64,000 nt of DNA from Castanea sativa (GCF_040712315.1 NC_134017.1:50403636-50467635), one strand, 5' to 3'; counted from the first letter of the stretch, positions 12,133-24,400 are shown. The notes: generated from the letters alone by a model not told the origin. Numbers and translations: made by a program.

Positions 12133-13540
12133 TATTAGGATTAATGCCCTTAAATCCTATTATATGATGTTATGTATTTTATTATGTATTTTATTATGTA
12201 TGACTTAATGTTGTGTTTAATAAAGTTGTTTTATTATTATCTAAAAATAATGGTAACATGAATATTGGGACATTATCATATAGTTCATGAGATACATAGT
12301 ATGTGATTTATGTGAAAAGACACAGAAGATATAAATCACAAGTTCTTTGTAAACTCAGAATTTTAGTTCGTAGTCGGTGATGAAATTGGAAATTTAATCT
12401 GAGAAGACTATAACATATTAACTAAGATGATTTGTCTTGATCATGGAAATAGAGATTTCTAGTTGATATGTTGATATGTTTTAAAAGTTAAAACATATTG
12501 AACTGGACCGGTGTGAGATTTATTATTCTTCTAACGATTGTCATATGAATAATAAACTCACGACTTATATTTGCATGAACTCTTAATCCTAAGAGAATAA
12601 TGGACTTGATCATGAAATGTAGGTTGCTTTGATATATCAGGAGTGAGATCTAAAGTAACGGTCAAAACCTCAGTATGTTGGGCAGCCACATTTAGTGTTG
12701 ATGAAACATATATTCTCAAGATGGAATTCATAGTCTCTTAACGGAGATACAAAATATTCCCTTGAGATAAGTTTAATGGGATTGTTATTCAGAGAGTTAG
12801 GCCTAACTACTTTAGTAAGGAGTTACTAAAGTATATATATTTATGGAATTGGATTTCATAAATATATATATAATGAATAACTTTAAATGATTAAACTGGG
12901 TACTCAAGGAATTAAGATGTAATAATTTACAAAGTGGCAGTCTACATTTATGACTTTGTATTATTACGAATATTTTATGAAGAGGTTGCATGTACAATAA
13001 AATCTTGGGATATAATTTATAGATAAGGCCTAGAGTGCAACTATATTTGTATAGTGGTATTAAATATAGTTAATGGTAACTTTGGATTTGTCAAGAGTTG
13101 ATAGAAAAGCCCAAGGCCCATTGGAGCTAGTGTCTTATTGGTCCCTTTTGGTCCCACTCTAAGCCACACACTTAAGCCCAATTGGAAAGACCCAAAAGGC
13201 CAGCCCAATTAGATAATCGGTTAGACACAAAAGGAGAAACATACAGAATTTTCAATAGAGAATTTTGTAAGAACACTATTGTGAAGTGGTGTATGTAAGT
13301 ATTAAATACTTTGACATTCTCCCTTTGGAACTGATTGAGAGACCACACATCTTGGGCGTTAGTGGAATTGGAGTGAAGATTGAAAGTGTTCCCAAGCGAT
13401 TTTGATCTCCAGTTTTGTAATTCACCGCTCCAAGGTACACTCTCTTGTTCTTGAGTTCTGAAACTTATTTAGTACATGTTAACTTTTATGAATGAAGTAG
13501 ATCCGTTATTTTTCCGTTGCGCACATGCATTTTTCCTTCA
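12133..13540 (+). mobile_element. Solo LTR (1408 bp) nested in pol of the Tat-type element
   Basis: The insert begins TATTAGGATTAATGCCC and ends TTTTTCCTTCA. It is flanked by a perfect 5-bp duplication, TCTCC (12128-12132 and 13541-13545). It interrupts the RNase H domain, and reading frames on either side are in register if the insert and one duplication are ignored. The same family occurs inverted at 54290-55728, whose start TGTTAGG shows that TA here is a mutated TG. No primer-binding site, purine tract or coding region is present, so it is a recombined solo LTR. It probably belongs to a Copia element, but the parent family is not proven. Confidence 0.88.
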
Positions 13541-13545
13541 TCTCC

Positions 13546-13855
13546 CACGGCCGTCAGTTTGGCCCTGATCCACGAAAAGGATCACGTACAGTTGCCAGTG
13601 TACTACACATGCCGAGCACTCAAGGGGGCAGAGGCAAGATACCCACCTATGGAGAAGTTAGCCTTTGCTTTGATCACAGCAGCCTGCAAGCTCAAGTCAT
13701 ACTTCCAAGCACATACCATAGTGGTTCAAATGGACAAGCCTTTTCAGAAGACAATGGATAAACCAGAAGTTACCGGACGATTGGTTCTATGGGCAATAAA
13801 GCTGAGCGAATTCGACATACGGTACCACCTGAAGACTGCGATCAAGGCTTAGGCC
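13546..13855 (+). pseudogene. RNase H domain (right part) of the Tat-type element
   Basis: This continues the domain cut at 12132: LALIHEKDHVQLPVYYTCRA, LKGAEARYPPMEKLAFALI, RLVLWAIKLSEFDIRYH. It ends at a TAG near 13851. In intact elements it removes RNA from the RNA-DNA hybrid during replication. Confidence 0.8.
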
Positions 13856-13914
13856 TTAGCTGACTTCATCGCAGAATTCACAATGAGCGAAACTGATGGC
13901 TAGGGGGCAACCCC

Positions 13915-14315
13915 TTAGAAGGTTCAAACGGACGGGTCGTCCAACAAACAAATTGGAGGCATCAAAGTGGTCCTTCAATCCCCCAAAGGGGCTATCATCG
14001 AATGTGCCATCCGACTCCAATTCCCAACAACTAACAATGAGGCCGAATATGAAGTCATTCTCATAGAGCTCAATTTGGCCAAAGCAACTGGGGCCTCAGC
14101 AGTCGTCCTTCATAGCGACTCCCAGGTTGTCATTAGGCATATCAATGGGGACTACAAAGCCAAGGGGCGAACGAATGAAAAAGTATCTTGACCTTGTCAG
14201 AAGACGAACGAATCAAACCTTTGCAGTAAAGTTTTTACAAGTCTCGAGAGAAGAAAATGAACATGACGATCGATTGGCCAAAGTTGCATCCGCAGAACAC
14301 CTTGTGGTCGACTGA
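13915..14315 (+). pseudogene. Second (archaeal-type) RNase H-like domain
   Basis: Reads VLQSPKGAIIECAIRLQFPT, TNNEAEYEVILIELNLAKAT, VVLHSDSQVVIRHINGDYKA, then in another frame KYLDLVRRRTNQTFAVKFLQ, VSREENEHDDRLAKVAS. Glu in NNEAEYE and Asp in HSDSQ fit RNase H active-site positions. A frame change lies at about 14180. A second RNase H between the first and integrase marks the Tat branch of plant Ty3/gypsy elements. Confidence 0.78.
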
Positions 14316-14357
14316 CGGGTCCTATCCTTCATTCAACAGTCCCCTACCATTGAGGAA

Positions 14358-15600
14358 TTGGAGATACAGATGATTCCAAAGGGCGCTGATTTGAAAACTC
14401 CGATTGTGTTTTACCTTAAGAATGGGACACTTCCCGAAGACCATGATGAATCCCGACTATTGAAAGTTCACATAGCACGCTTCGTGCTTATAGCGGATGT
14501 ACTATACAAGAGAGGTTTCTCCCGACCATTCCTAAGGTGCTTGATCCTCGACGAGGCGAACTACGTCATGAGCGAAGTCCATAAAGGGGTGTGCGGAAGC
14601 CACTCAAGGGCACGATCATTGGTCCACAAGCTCATACGAGGGCCTTCAATGCAAAAGGATGTCCAATCCTTCGTAAAGGCATGTGACAAGTGCCAACGCT
14701 TCAGCAGTGTCATAAGGCAACCGGCCAAACCATTCACCCTAATGAATGCCCTATGGCCTTTTGCTCAATAGGGACTAGATATCATGGGACCTTTTCCGAT
14801 GGCAATGCGACAACTCAAGTTCCTAGTCGTGGGGATCGACTACTTCACTAAATGGGTAGAGGCAGAACTACTAGCAACCATCACGGAGAAGAATGTTTGT
14901 AACTTTTTCTGGAAAAGTATCATCTGCCAATTTGGGATCCCTAGGGTCCTAGTCTCTTACACTGGCAAACAGTTTAACAACGATGCGTTCAGAGACTTTT
15001 GCAATCAATTGGGGATCAAAAACTATTACTCTTTACCTGCCCACCCACAAGCCAATGGGCAAGTTGCGGTTACAAACCGATCCTTGCTTAAATTAAACAA
15101 GACTCAGCTAAAGGGGGTAAAGGGGAAATGGCCGGATGAGCTACCAAGCGTCTTATGGGCATATAGAACAACTTCTTGGAAACCCACAAGAGAAACACCG
15201 TTCTGTCTAGCATTCGGAAGCGAGGCTGTCATCCCTACGGAAGTGGGAATAGCAAGCTACAAGATAGCCCACCATGACGAAGGGAAGAATGAAGAGGGGA
15301 TCCATCTGAACTTGGATTTGCTGGACAAGGTAAGGGTGGCTGCTGAGCAACAAATGGCCCGATACCAAGACCCTAGGGCCAAACACTATAACACCAAGGT
15401 GAAGCCTCGACACTTCAGCATTGGGGACCTTGTCTTGAGGAAAGTGACCACGGCCACCAAAAATCCCGTGCAAAGTTAGGACCTAATTGGGAAGGATCAT
15501 ACAAAATCATTGATTGCAACAGGCTGGGTACCTACTACTTGGAGACACTCGATGGATAGAGCTTTCACCATCCTTGGAATATTGACCACCTCAGGAGATA
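14358..15600 (+). pseudogene. Integrase of the Tat-type element, catalytic residues lost
   Basis: The zinc-binding HHCC region is at about 14570-14700 (HKGVCGSHSRA, ACDKCQRF). A stop at 14769 splits it from the catalytic core: GPFPMAMRQLKFLVVGIDYF with the first Asp, FGIPRVLVSYTGKQFNN and AHPQANGQVAVTNRSLL. In relatives the latter two blocks hold SDNG and QVEVTN; here the second Asp is Tyr and the catalytic Glu is Ala. The C-terminal part (WAYRTTSWKPTRETPFCLAF, GDLVLRKV) runs to a stop at 15479 and continues degenerate to about 15600. Integrase would insert the cDNA; this one could not. Confidence 0.88.
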
Positions 15601-16328
15601 CTATCATTAGTGCACCAACAACAACTCATGTTATTGTTTATGTTATTGCTTTCTTTTAAGTTTTGTTTAAGTAGTTAACAGACCTATTTCGTTTGGCTGA
15701 TCAAACAACAAGTTATCAACATTTTTATTCAGTTATCTTCAAATAAAGCTATTATTATCTATGATAAGGAAAGACCTGTGAAAAGCAAATACCTAATCAA
15801 ATCCTAACTCCTACCTAAGGGGTGGACCAACGATTAAGGATGCCCTCGTGCACCTAATCACACCTTAAGTCCTACCTAGAGGATGGGCATAAGCATACTT
15901 AACCTTTGCCAAAACTCAAAAGACCAGACGACTGGGGGGCAGAAGGGTTGAGATGAGGTAACCGACGAATCATCACCCTTGGTACACAACAATGAGATAG
16001 AAACTGCCGAACCGACGATTCCATAATAAATTATAGCAAACTGACAATTCAATAATTAATTATAGCAAACTGATGATTCAACTATAGCGTACTGACAATT
16101 CAACATTAAATCAAAGTAAACAGACGAGCATCAACACTTGCATGAAATATGTTATGAAGCGAAGCTTTGAAGTGTAAAATATCGGCCCAAAATAAAGGGC
16201 AAAGATAAAGTTAATACCCAAAACAAAGGGCCATCATTGTCTTTAAGTTACAAATAAAAGGCTGACAAAAGAAAAAGAAGAAAAGAGTACAAATAAAATT
16301 TTCAAGGATCAGCAGGAGGGTTGTCGGT

Positions 16329-18458
16329 CTACACTTGAGGGTTCACAGGATCGTCAGCCACACTGTTTGGCCCGTTGGTCAACACCACCTCTTCGTCGGT
16401 CTCCACGTCATCGAGAATTGGCTCAACAACAGGAGTCGTTGGGGCAGTCAGGTTGATCTGGATTTGGGAGAAGTCCAAGTTTGGGAACATGAGGGTGGCT
16501 TGTTTGTAGAAGTCTTTAAACCCATCCCCATAATAACTCCCCATTTCATTGAAATAGGGTTGGGACCCCTAATCCTCTTCAATGGCCTCATCCCTCACTT
16601 TCTCCATATGCTCATGGAATGTAGCCATTTCAGACTTCAAATTGGCATTCTCCTTCGCTAGATTGTCAACCTGATGGGTCATCTCGCTCAACTTGGCCTT
16701 TAGATCAATCACCTCTTAGCCAACGGTCCGAGAAGATTCTTTCAATTTCTTCAAAGGCATCTGCTTCGGACCCTATACACTCCTTCATGCATTTGATAGA
16801 TGCCTTCTAAGATGCATAACGGACCTGTAAAGCCCGCATCCTCACCAAGCCTTGGGTAAAAAGGGATGACTTAATGTCAGAAAGGGACGATGAAAGCAAA
16901 GGGATGACTCTACAACAAAGGGGTGAATGGAACAGAAACATTTACCCTTATCGTATCATGAAGACTGGAGTCACCCAAAGGATCGGTCTCATGCTCCAAG
17001 CACTCGTCTAAGTCAGCGTCCCGAATGATGGAACGGGCAGTATCCATAACATACTCCCTATCCTTCACCAGCAAAGGGAAATGAGGAAGAACAATGGGGC
17101 CTTAGGAAGTCATAAGACCCTTCCTGACTTCATGACGAGAAGCGTCAGCAGCTACCTCACGTGCCTCCGGACGAATGGACAAGCCACTAACACCTTTGCT
17201 CGATGATGGAGCATCAGAGGTGTGCTTCCTCTTCTTGGAAACATGAGGGGGTTAGGCCGACGATCCCCTACCTTGAGCTCTCAAGGTGGTGGCCTTCTTA
17301 ATCTCCTCTTGCCTGTTTTTTTCTACTTGCTTGTTCTTCAACGACTCTATCTTTGAAACTGACAAGTGAATTAGAGAGTGCGCAAGTCCAAGCTAAAACA
17401 AAGTAAGCATGACAAAAAGAAAGTAAGCACTTATGAATTCTCGAAAAGTGGTCTAATAGTCGGGCTTCCTCAGAAGGGACGGGTCCACCATAGTAGGCAT
17501 GAAATGTGTCCAAATTGACAAGCTTCTTCCAAGACCTCTCCTCGAAGGGTATCTTAAAAACCCTCTCCAAAAATGCCTCCTAGTCAGGATGGATCGTTTG
17601 GCCAGCTTTGTCTAAAACAAAACAAAAATTGAGTTAGTCCAACAATAAGTGTTGATCGACGACTCATACAGGCCTAACGACTCAGATGAACCCGACAACT
17701 CACCAGATTTAAGTAATTGCCCCCAAGAGTGGTCATAAAAAGGCCTTATACTATCCCACTCATTGGGACAACACACCCAATTAACCCCCTGCACGAAGAA
17801 GAACCTAGCCTTCCACTGACAGTTGGAATCGGGCATGTTGGATATCAGCCTTAAGGCAGCCCAACAACACACGAAGTTGTAAAAACCCTTGGATCAGGGA
17901 ATTTCTTGGGGTTTGTAACAATAGAAAAATTCCTCCAAAGTGGGGGAGCAATTTCCCCCCACTGAGTTAACCCCATAACACCTCAGTCCTGATGAAGATC
18001 CTCCAAGCATTCGAGGCTATCTGACTAACAGACACACCCAAGTAAGAGGCCAACTGACGATGCAGGGTGGAGAGAGGCAGACAAAGCCCCGCTATGAAGG
18101 TAGTCTCATAAAAACCTACGTCAAACGACCTCCCATTATAACACTTCTCCCCTATATCACCCTTCCTAATGGGCATATTGTCGGGTATTTGAAAATGGGG
18201 TCTCAGCCTACTAAAATCCTCATCACTCATATTGACAAGGAAGTCATGAATGGACCAATCGTCGGGCAGAATAACCTTTCGTGGTCATCGCCCCAAAGGG
18301 CTGGCTCCCTCCCACGAGGAGTCTAATGCTGACTCCTTATTAGAACCCAACAAATCATCTGACGAGCATTCAAGCCTAGAATGACTAGACAAGTCATCAT
18401 CCGAACCCATGCGGATTGACAAGGTACGCTCACTCGTTACTTCACTATCTCCAGACAT
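16329..18458 (-). pseudogene. Antisense gene of the Tat-type element (Transposase_28-like), broken
   Basis: On the minus strand an ATG at 18458 opens MSGDSEVTSERTLSIRMGSD and runs, apart from one TGA near 18299, to about 17967. This stretch includes VGFYETTFIAGLCLPLSTLH and VSQIASNAWRIFIRTEVLW. That pattern matches the family named 'putative gypsy type transposon' (Transposase_28). Further blocks with intron-like gaps follow: 17872-17690 (CQWKARFFFVQGVNWVC), 17570-17450 (ERSWKKLVNLDTFHAYYGGP) and an acidic end at 16544-16329. Extra antisense genes between pol and the 3' LTR are known in Tat-type elements; their role is unclear. Stops and lost splice sites make this copy non-functional. Confidence 0.65.
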
Positions 18459-18872
18459 CCTTCACCTACAAGCGATGATTGAAAACTAAGATTCTACTCT
18501 ACTTCCCACGTATACAAACTAACAAAAGATAGAAGAAATGAAGGAGTGGAGAAAGGAAAAGATAAAACCAATGAAGCATACCTATGGAACCAACAAAGCT
18601 AGAATACTGACGAAGTAAGAAAACCGACGATTAAGCTATGGGATTGAGATGGGAAACTTTCAGGTAATGAGGACAATAACAACATTGGGCTATTTATAGG
18701 ATGATGTGGCACGAAAAACGAAGCATCATGATGCTTGATTCCACAAGTCAAAAAGTGACACGTGTCATTAGCCCTGTCGAAAAGACATAATTACCCCTAT
18801 TTGTGATGCATGCCATTAAGGCAAGGGATTTATGACAACTCTGCAACTTGTCGACCATCCCGACCACTCATA

Positions 18873-18886
18873 GAGTGGGGGGCAGC
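18873..18886 (+). other. Polypurine tract of the Tat-type element
   Basis: GAGTGGGGGGCAGC directly precedes the right LTR start, the place where plus-strand DNA synthesis is primed. Confidence 0.75.
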
Positions 18887-19520
18887 TGATGAGGAAAATT
18901 TTGGACCAACCCTAGAAAGGGACGGCTAAACTTGAAATTGAAGATCAATCCCCTGAAAGGGACAATTAGCCCCTATAAGGGATGATCGGTCCTTACAAGG
19001 GATGATCAATCCCTGAAAGGGATGATCGATCCCTAAGAGAGATGACTAGTCCCCACGAGGGACGATCCTTCTGGGGCCGATGGATCAAGACGATTCCTAA
19101 TCCGAACAATCCATCCTTAGGGTTTCCCCACGGCTTACGTTGGACCCATTCACACAACTACTTACGCATCACGACCAAAGGCCTTGCCGCGCAATCGGAT
19201 CTCTTATACATGGAAAGGCAATCCTGAATATCTGAGAACCCTTCTCTCTACAAGGAATCTCCCCCGTATCAAGGGATTCGAGTCAGCTCTCTACCACTAT
19301 ATAAACCTCCAACCTAACCTTTCTTGAGGTACGTGAATCCTCCCTAGCTCTTGCACTCTTGAGCTTTTTAAGATTCTTCTATCACTAACTTAACCTTCGG
19401 AGGGTCTTTGACCAGTACCCCATTGGTGCCCTTTGATTGGTTCTTCTCTTTTGTTCTTCAGGTGCCCCCATTGACATGTGTGTGGACAATCAACTCACTG
19501 ACGATTTTTATGCATCATCA
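18887..19520 (+). repeat. 3' LTR of the Tat-type element
   Basis: 634 bp, matching 8401-8996. It is 38 bp longer, mainly because it has six rather than four of the ~20-bp AGGGATGATC-type units. Many differences are C-to-T or G-to-A, as expected in long-methylated repeats. AGTAT follows at 19521-19525. Confidence 0.92.
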
Positions 19521-20930
19521 AGTATGCTTGTGAAAGTCTTAAGTTAAAGCATCTAGAGACATAGGTCAATAATGAATATGCCGATGACTTTTATTGTTGC
19601 TTAAAAAATGGAAAAAAAATTATGTTGTTATTTTTCTCTAATTAAAAGTAATGATATTTCACAAGAGTATATGGGTCTATTTGAAAAAGAAAATGTTGCT
19701 AATGATGGTACTAATGATGATGGTGATAGTGATGAGGTTGATGGGGAAGATAAGGAAGAATTTGAAGTGGTGAATATACTAACAATATATTATAGCAAAT
19801 TATATCTTATCGTTTGTTGGAAAAATAATAAAGCTAATTACGACTCTTGATAGTTAATTAAAGGATTGGGGAATTGTATTAAAACTATAAAGGATTTTGT
19901 CACTAACATTTACAAGTCAAAAATTTATCACATATATCGTGTGATGTTGATTAATATTTGATAAGCCTGCTTGTCAAGGTATAAGTGGTTTTAAATCGGT
20001 TTAGGAATAAAGATAATCCATTGGAAAAAGAAAAAAAATAAACAACTCATTGTTTACATTGATTTAGTTCAGTATATGAAGCCAAGATTTTCTTTAATAG
20101 AAAATGTGATCAACATTGTCAAGTTTGCAAATGGTTTTCTTGCATGTTATGCATTAGGTTGTCTCATTGACATGAACTATTAAGTCCAGATAGAGATGAT
20201 GATAGCAGATGCATATGGGCTTTCTCAATTCCGCGTGTGTAGCGATGGTAGTGGGTGTATATAGGCTTCCTTAATTTCTACTCTCATGTTTTCTCATGGG
20301 GACACAATCTACTGAGAATTTGCCTAAATTCCCATTTCCTACTCTTGATGTTATTGTAGAGGAGGTTAATTCGGTGGAGTTTGTGATGAACACAATTGCT
20401 AACGATGAAGGCCGTAATATTAATTTGGAAGAAAAACTTTTGCTTAAATATGCAATTTCTAACCTTTCTATTGTAGAGAATTATGAACATTGAGATGAAA
20501 TGCCCTATAATACAACTCAAAAGACGACGTCACATAAGCTTATTAGATTAGGTAGAGATGAATTCTTGGGTCCTCCAAAGCAAAAACCATTAGAATGTGT
20601 CATTTGTAATCATCTTCGACTAGAATTGAACAATGATGACTATGAGCATGTCTTTGAAATCCCTAAAAAAAGGAGCAAACTTTAGAGATTTGCCTAGTAT
20701 TTATGTTTGTCCTGATAATAAAGTTGATGTGATCAAAATGGATTGAGGATTTACTTGAAGTTAGGAAAACTTTTTATATTTGTGTTGATATGTACCAAAT
20801 TTTGCAAAGAGTTTGTGAGATCCCTTAAAAAAGGAGCAAACTTTAGAGATTTTTTTAGTGTCTTTGTGTTGATAGGTACCAGATTATGCAAAGAATTTGT
20901 CAATGGGTCTTCATTAAAACCTTTTTGTTA
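19521..20930 (+). other. Unrecognised region with short open frames
   Basis: After the AGTAT duplication the sequence resumes the context found before 8400. At 20296-20685 two adjoining frames (MGTQSTENLPKFPFPTLDVI; then GRDEFLGPPKQKPLECVICN) look like an old coding fragment broken by stops; I do not recognise it. At about 20655-20715 and 20818-20880 a segment around AAAAAAGGAGCAAACTTTAG is duplicated. Confidence 0.3.
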
Positions 20931-20956
20931 GGGACAATATAAGCTCTTACACCACT

Positions 20957-21554
20957 TGTAACATCTTAGGGAGCCACCAACTAAGTAATTAATGAGTTTG
21001 GACCCAACTATGTTATATTAATCATTATCATTTTTATTCAATGTGGGACTTCACTTATGTGTATTCCTAGCAATTTCGTCCTCACGTGTGAGTCTCCACC
21101 TCTCTATAAGTCACAGATAAGTTCTACTAGCTCCCCTTTGCCTATGGCTTTTTTCCATCACGAGAAAATTATCCACAGGCTTTTCGTACACCATCTATAG
21201 GAACCACGTGTCAACTCCACACGCCCATCCATTAGAACTAGCCCACACAATCATGTCCATTGGAACTGCGTGCTTCACCGTGATCTAGCACCATTAGAAA
21301 ATAATCATTTGTTGGGCCTTTCTCAAGGAACTTTTGTGTGGGCCTTTTAGGCTTGCCATCTTTGTCGCACACCACCATGAGCTCTAATACCACTTGTTAG
21401 GGAGTCACCAACTGAGTAGTTAATATAGCATATAAAGACATCACTTAACCCAAAAGACTTAAGCCTATGAATTTGGGCTCAACTATGTTATTTTAACTTT
21501 CGTCTTGGTCATTTTTATCAATATTAGATTTCTCTCACATATGTATTTTCAACA
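20957..21554 (-). mobile_element. TRIM-like miniature LTR retrotransposon, minus orientation
   Basis: Similar end segments lie at 21395-21554 and 20957-21072, each with the phrase GGGAG(C/T)CACCAACT. On the minus strand the first segment starts TGTTGAAAATAC, ends CCCTAACA and is followed by TGGTATTAGAGCTC, a good match to the initiator-Met primer-binding site TGGTATCAGAGC. About 320 bp of non-coding internal sequence joins the two. A second, decayed binding-site-like copy (AAGCTCTTACACCACTTG, + strand, 20941-20958) lies beyond the second LTR, hinting at a tandem LTR arrangement. Confidence 0.5.
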
Positions 21555-24400
21555 TCTTGGCTTATTTATGGTGGGATGAGACTGTGCCAACAGTTGTTAC
21601 ACAAGCATGGCCTCAACTAATTGATCATAGAACATTCGCATCAATCAGTCTAAAAATTTCTATCTATTTTAGCATAATAGCTTACTTTTTATATCTTACA
21701 CAACCAATTTTCAAAACTACCCACATCATATTATTTATTTTACACTTATATTTTATTTAAATAATATTTTTCATTCTTTTTTACTATTACTTTCATCTAT
21801 TTTTTTAATAAAAAAACTTATCTCACCTCTCAATTCTCTCTTTCAACCATGTCCCTCAAATTCTCTCTCCTTTGTGATCTCTCTCACATAGAGTCATTAA
21901 CGCCAGAACACTAATTCTCTTCTTTGAAACAGTCAGCTAAGGCATACATGGCAATGATTTGGGTTTGGGTTTGGGTTTGGGTTGATGGGCTTTTAGTTGA
22001 AGGTTCGATTTTGGGTTTTTAATTGTTGGGTTTTCCTTCGAAGGTTTGATTTTGAGTTTTTTGTTTAGGGTTGACTTTTGGTTTGATTTCCCATTGATTT
22101 TGCATTTGATTTTCCTTTGTTTTTGGGTTGATTTTGTGATGGAATAACTTGTGTTATAATGGGTTATGGTGGTGGTGGTTAGGTGGTGGTGGTTAGGTGG
22201 CTTTTCCATTGAAGGTTGGGTTTTTTATTGGTGGATTTGAGTTTATTTTTGGTTTAATTAACTGTTGATTTTGGATTTTATTTTCCTTTGTTTTGGGTTG
22301 ATTTTGTGATTGGAATATCATGTGCAGAAATGTTTTGTTTTGTTTAAACAAAGAGAGATAGAGTGATGGAGAAAGAAGAGAGTGGGGGGAAAAGACACAA
22401 ACAAGGAAGGGAGAGGGAAAGAATGAAATTATTAGGATACAAAACTATAGTAACCGCGTATATTTACACCATTATTGTAACAATGGTGTAAATTTGCACA
22501 ACCTTAGCTTAACTTATGAGTGAGAATTTTGGGGTTAAATGTACAATATTAGCTACTTTTTCTATTTTACATTGATTGATTTGAATGTTTCTACACCCTA
22601 TACAAAATAGAGTATTGAGTACTAACAATACACGACAATGTCAAACTTGAGGGTTTCTAGATTATTACAAGCTCTTTGGTCCTGTTAAAGAGAGACACTT
22701 TCAAGTTGGGAATGCCATTGCGGTTCCTGTAGCTTGAGCATTGGGCTATGCAAGAGGTTCGACATGTCAAGTTTCTAGTGTTATTACTGAACCCTTGTTT
22801 AGACTGCCTCTAAAATTTCCTAACATTTCAATAGTGCGTTCTTTTGCAATAGGATGATGCTTGATTCTTTCTTGGCAAAAATGCACTTCTAGTCCCTACA
22901 TTTTGAGTCAATTCCCATTTTAGTCCCTACTTTTTTGAAGCATCTACTTTAATCCCTAGAAATTGAAAACCGTTACCATTTTAGTCCATACCATCATCTC
23001 ACTAATGGGAAAATCTTACGTGGCAGACAGAGTGCACAGTTAGGACACTATATGCTGACGTGGCCATTAAAATAATATTTAAAAACTTTTCATTTGCATT
23101 TGAATAATGCCACATCATAATTTTAATTAATTTAAATAAAAAAATAAATAAAAATACTTTTTCAATTTTAAAGATTAAGAAATTTTTTTAGTAAATTTTC
23201 TACTTTTCCTAAACTTTCTTGGCAATAAGCACAACATCACAAAAATTAAATTTATCTCTTTAAATGCAAAAACTATAACTTCATTTTTTTTTTCATTTTT
23301 CTTCCTTTCCCCCCTCTCTCTTCAATCAAACTCTCTATTTCTCGTCTTAAACTATTTGGAGTTTCTCTCAATACTTTTGGCTTTGATATGCGTTTAGAGA
23401 GAGATAGGTTGAGATCGGTGAAAGTTGGAATCGGTAAGAGGCCGATATCTAAACCTATTGCCAAAAACCACCGGTGGTGGTGGTGGGTTTGATTAGCGGC
23501 GGTAAGTTGTTTTTCTCATAATCTCAGTCTTTCTCTCTCTCTAAATCCTACTCTCTCTCTCTCTCTCTTGATAATTTGATCGATGGTGATGGTGGGTTTG
23601 ATTATTTGATTAGTGGAGATAATGGCTAGGTTAATCTGGGTTTCCGTGGGGATGGATCATTGGTTAGAGAAGATGTGGGTTAGGTTTTAGGAGACTCGGC
23701 CGGTGGCATCAGAGAGAGAAGGTGGGAGGCTTAGTCGTTTTTCTTTGCTTCCTCGGTCCTATTTGGTTTGTTGTTGTTGTGTGTCATTTTTGTTGTTGTT
23801 GGTGTGGGTCACGTGGTCGGCTTGGCTTTTTTGGGATATGGGTTTGTTCTTTGAGATTTATTTGTTTTTGCATGTTTGGTTGTTTAATAAAATGCAAGTA
23901 AAGAAAATTAAATCATGATTTTTTAAAAAAATTTTCTGGGCAACCAAACATGATCTTTGGGGGAAAGAACATGAAGAAAACAACTGATTGTTGGCATATG
24001 TTGCATGATGTTAGGGTCTTGCACAAAAGGAGAACAATGCCACACTGTGTGATAATAAGCACTTCAAAGCTCAAGTTGGTTGTTAATTTTGGAAAGAGGA
24101 GTTGAAATGAGATAAGTTATTTCTTATCTCTCCCAGTTGAGAGGGGAAGGGGTATTTATACCCTTAAAAATACGTGTGGCATGGTAGGGGGCATTATTAT
24201 CCTATTAGACCATTTTTAGCTAATAAAACAGCCTATTGATGGGACAATTCATTGGGAGGAGGTGGGTTAGCCTATTGTAGTGCGGTTATAATTGTCTCGG
24301 CCTTTATGCATAATGTCTTGGGCCGATCTTAATGCTCACAACCTAGTATGACCTAATTTGAACAACTTTCCCTTTATACCCTTATATTTATTTGGTTGCA
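21555..24400. other. Intergenic repeat ground
   Basis: No gene is supported. 21957-22050 has short TTTGGG-type repeats and 22160-22200 has GGTGGT repeats. 22865-23110 is a minus-oriented copy of the 'TAGGGACCAAAATG' repeat also seen at 330-460. 23535-23570 is (CT)n. Short open frames here have low-complexity composition. Confidence 0.4.

Larger units (their letters stand above)
8401..19520 (+). mobile_element. Complete, inactive Ty3/gypsy retrotransposon of the Tat type
   Basis: Two LTRs (8401-8996 and 18887-19520) begin TGAT(A/G)AGG and end GCATCATCA. The 5-bp target duplication AGTAT flanks the whole (8396-8400 and 19521-19525). A primer-binding site follows the left LTR and a purine-rich tract precedes the right one. 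The internal order is gag, protease, reverse transcriptase, RNase H, a second RNase H-like domain, integrase, then about 3 kb with an antisense gene. The second RNase H before integrase and the antisense gene are hallmarks of the Tat lineage. Gag and pol carry many stops, and key catalytic residues are changed, so it cannot move by itself. A 1408-bp solo LTR of another family is nested in pol; without it the element is about 9.7 kb. Confidence 0.93.

Noticed and set aside
16335..16661. 108-codon + strand open frame in the 3' part of the Tat element
   Set aside because: It overlaps the acidic end of the antisense gene and has no family resemblance; it is a shadow frame.
21957..21985. Interstitial telomere repeat
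   Set aside because: The unit is TTTGGG, not the plant TTTAGGG, and the run is short.
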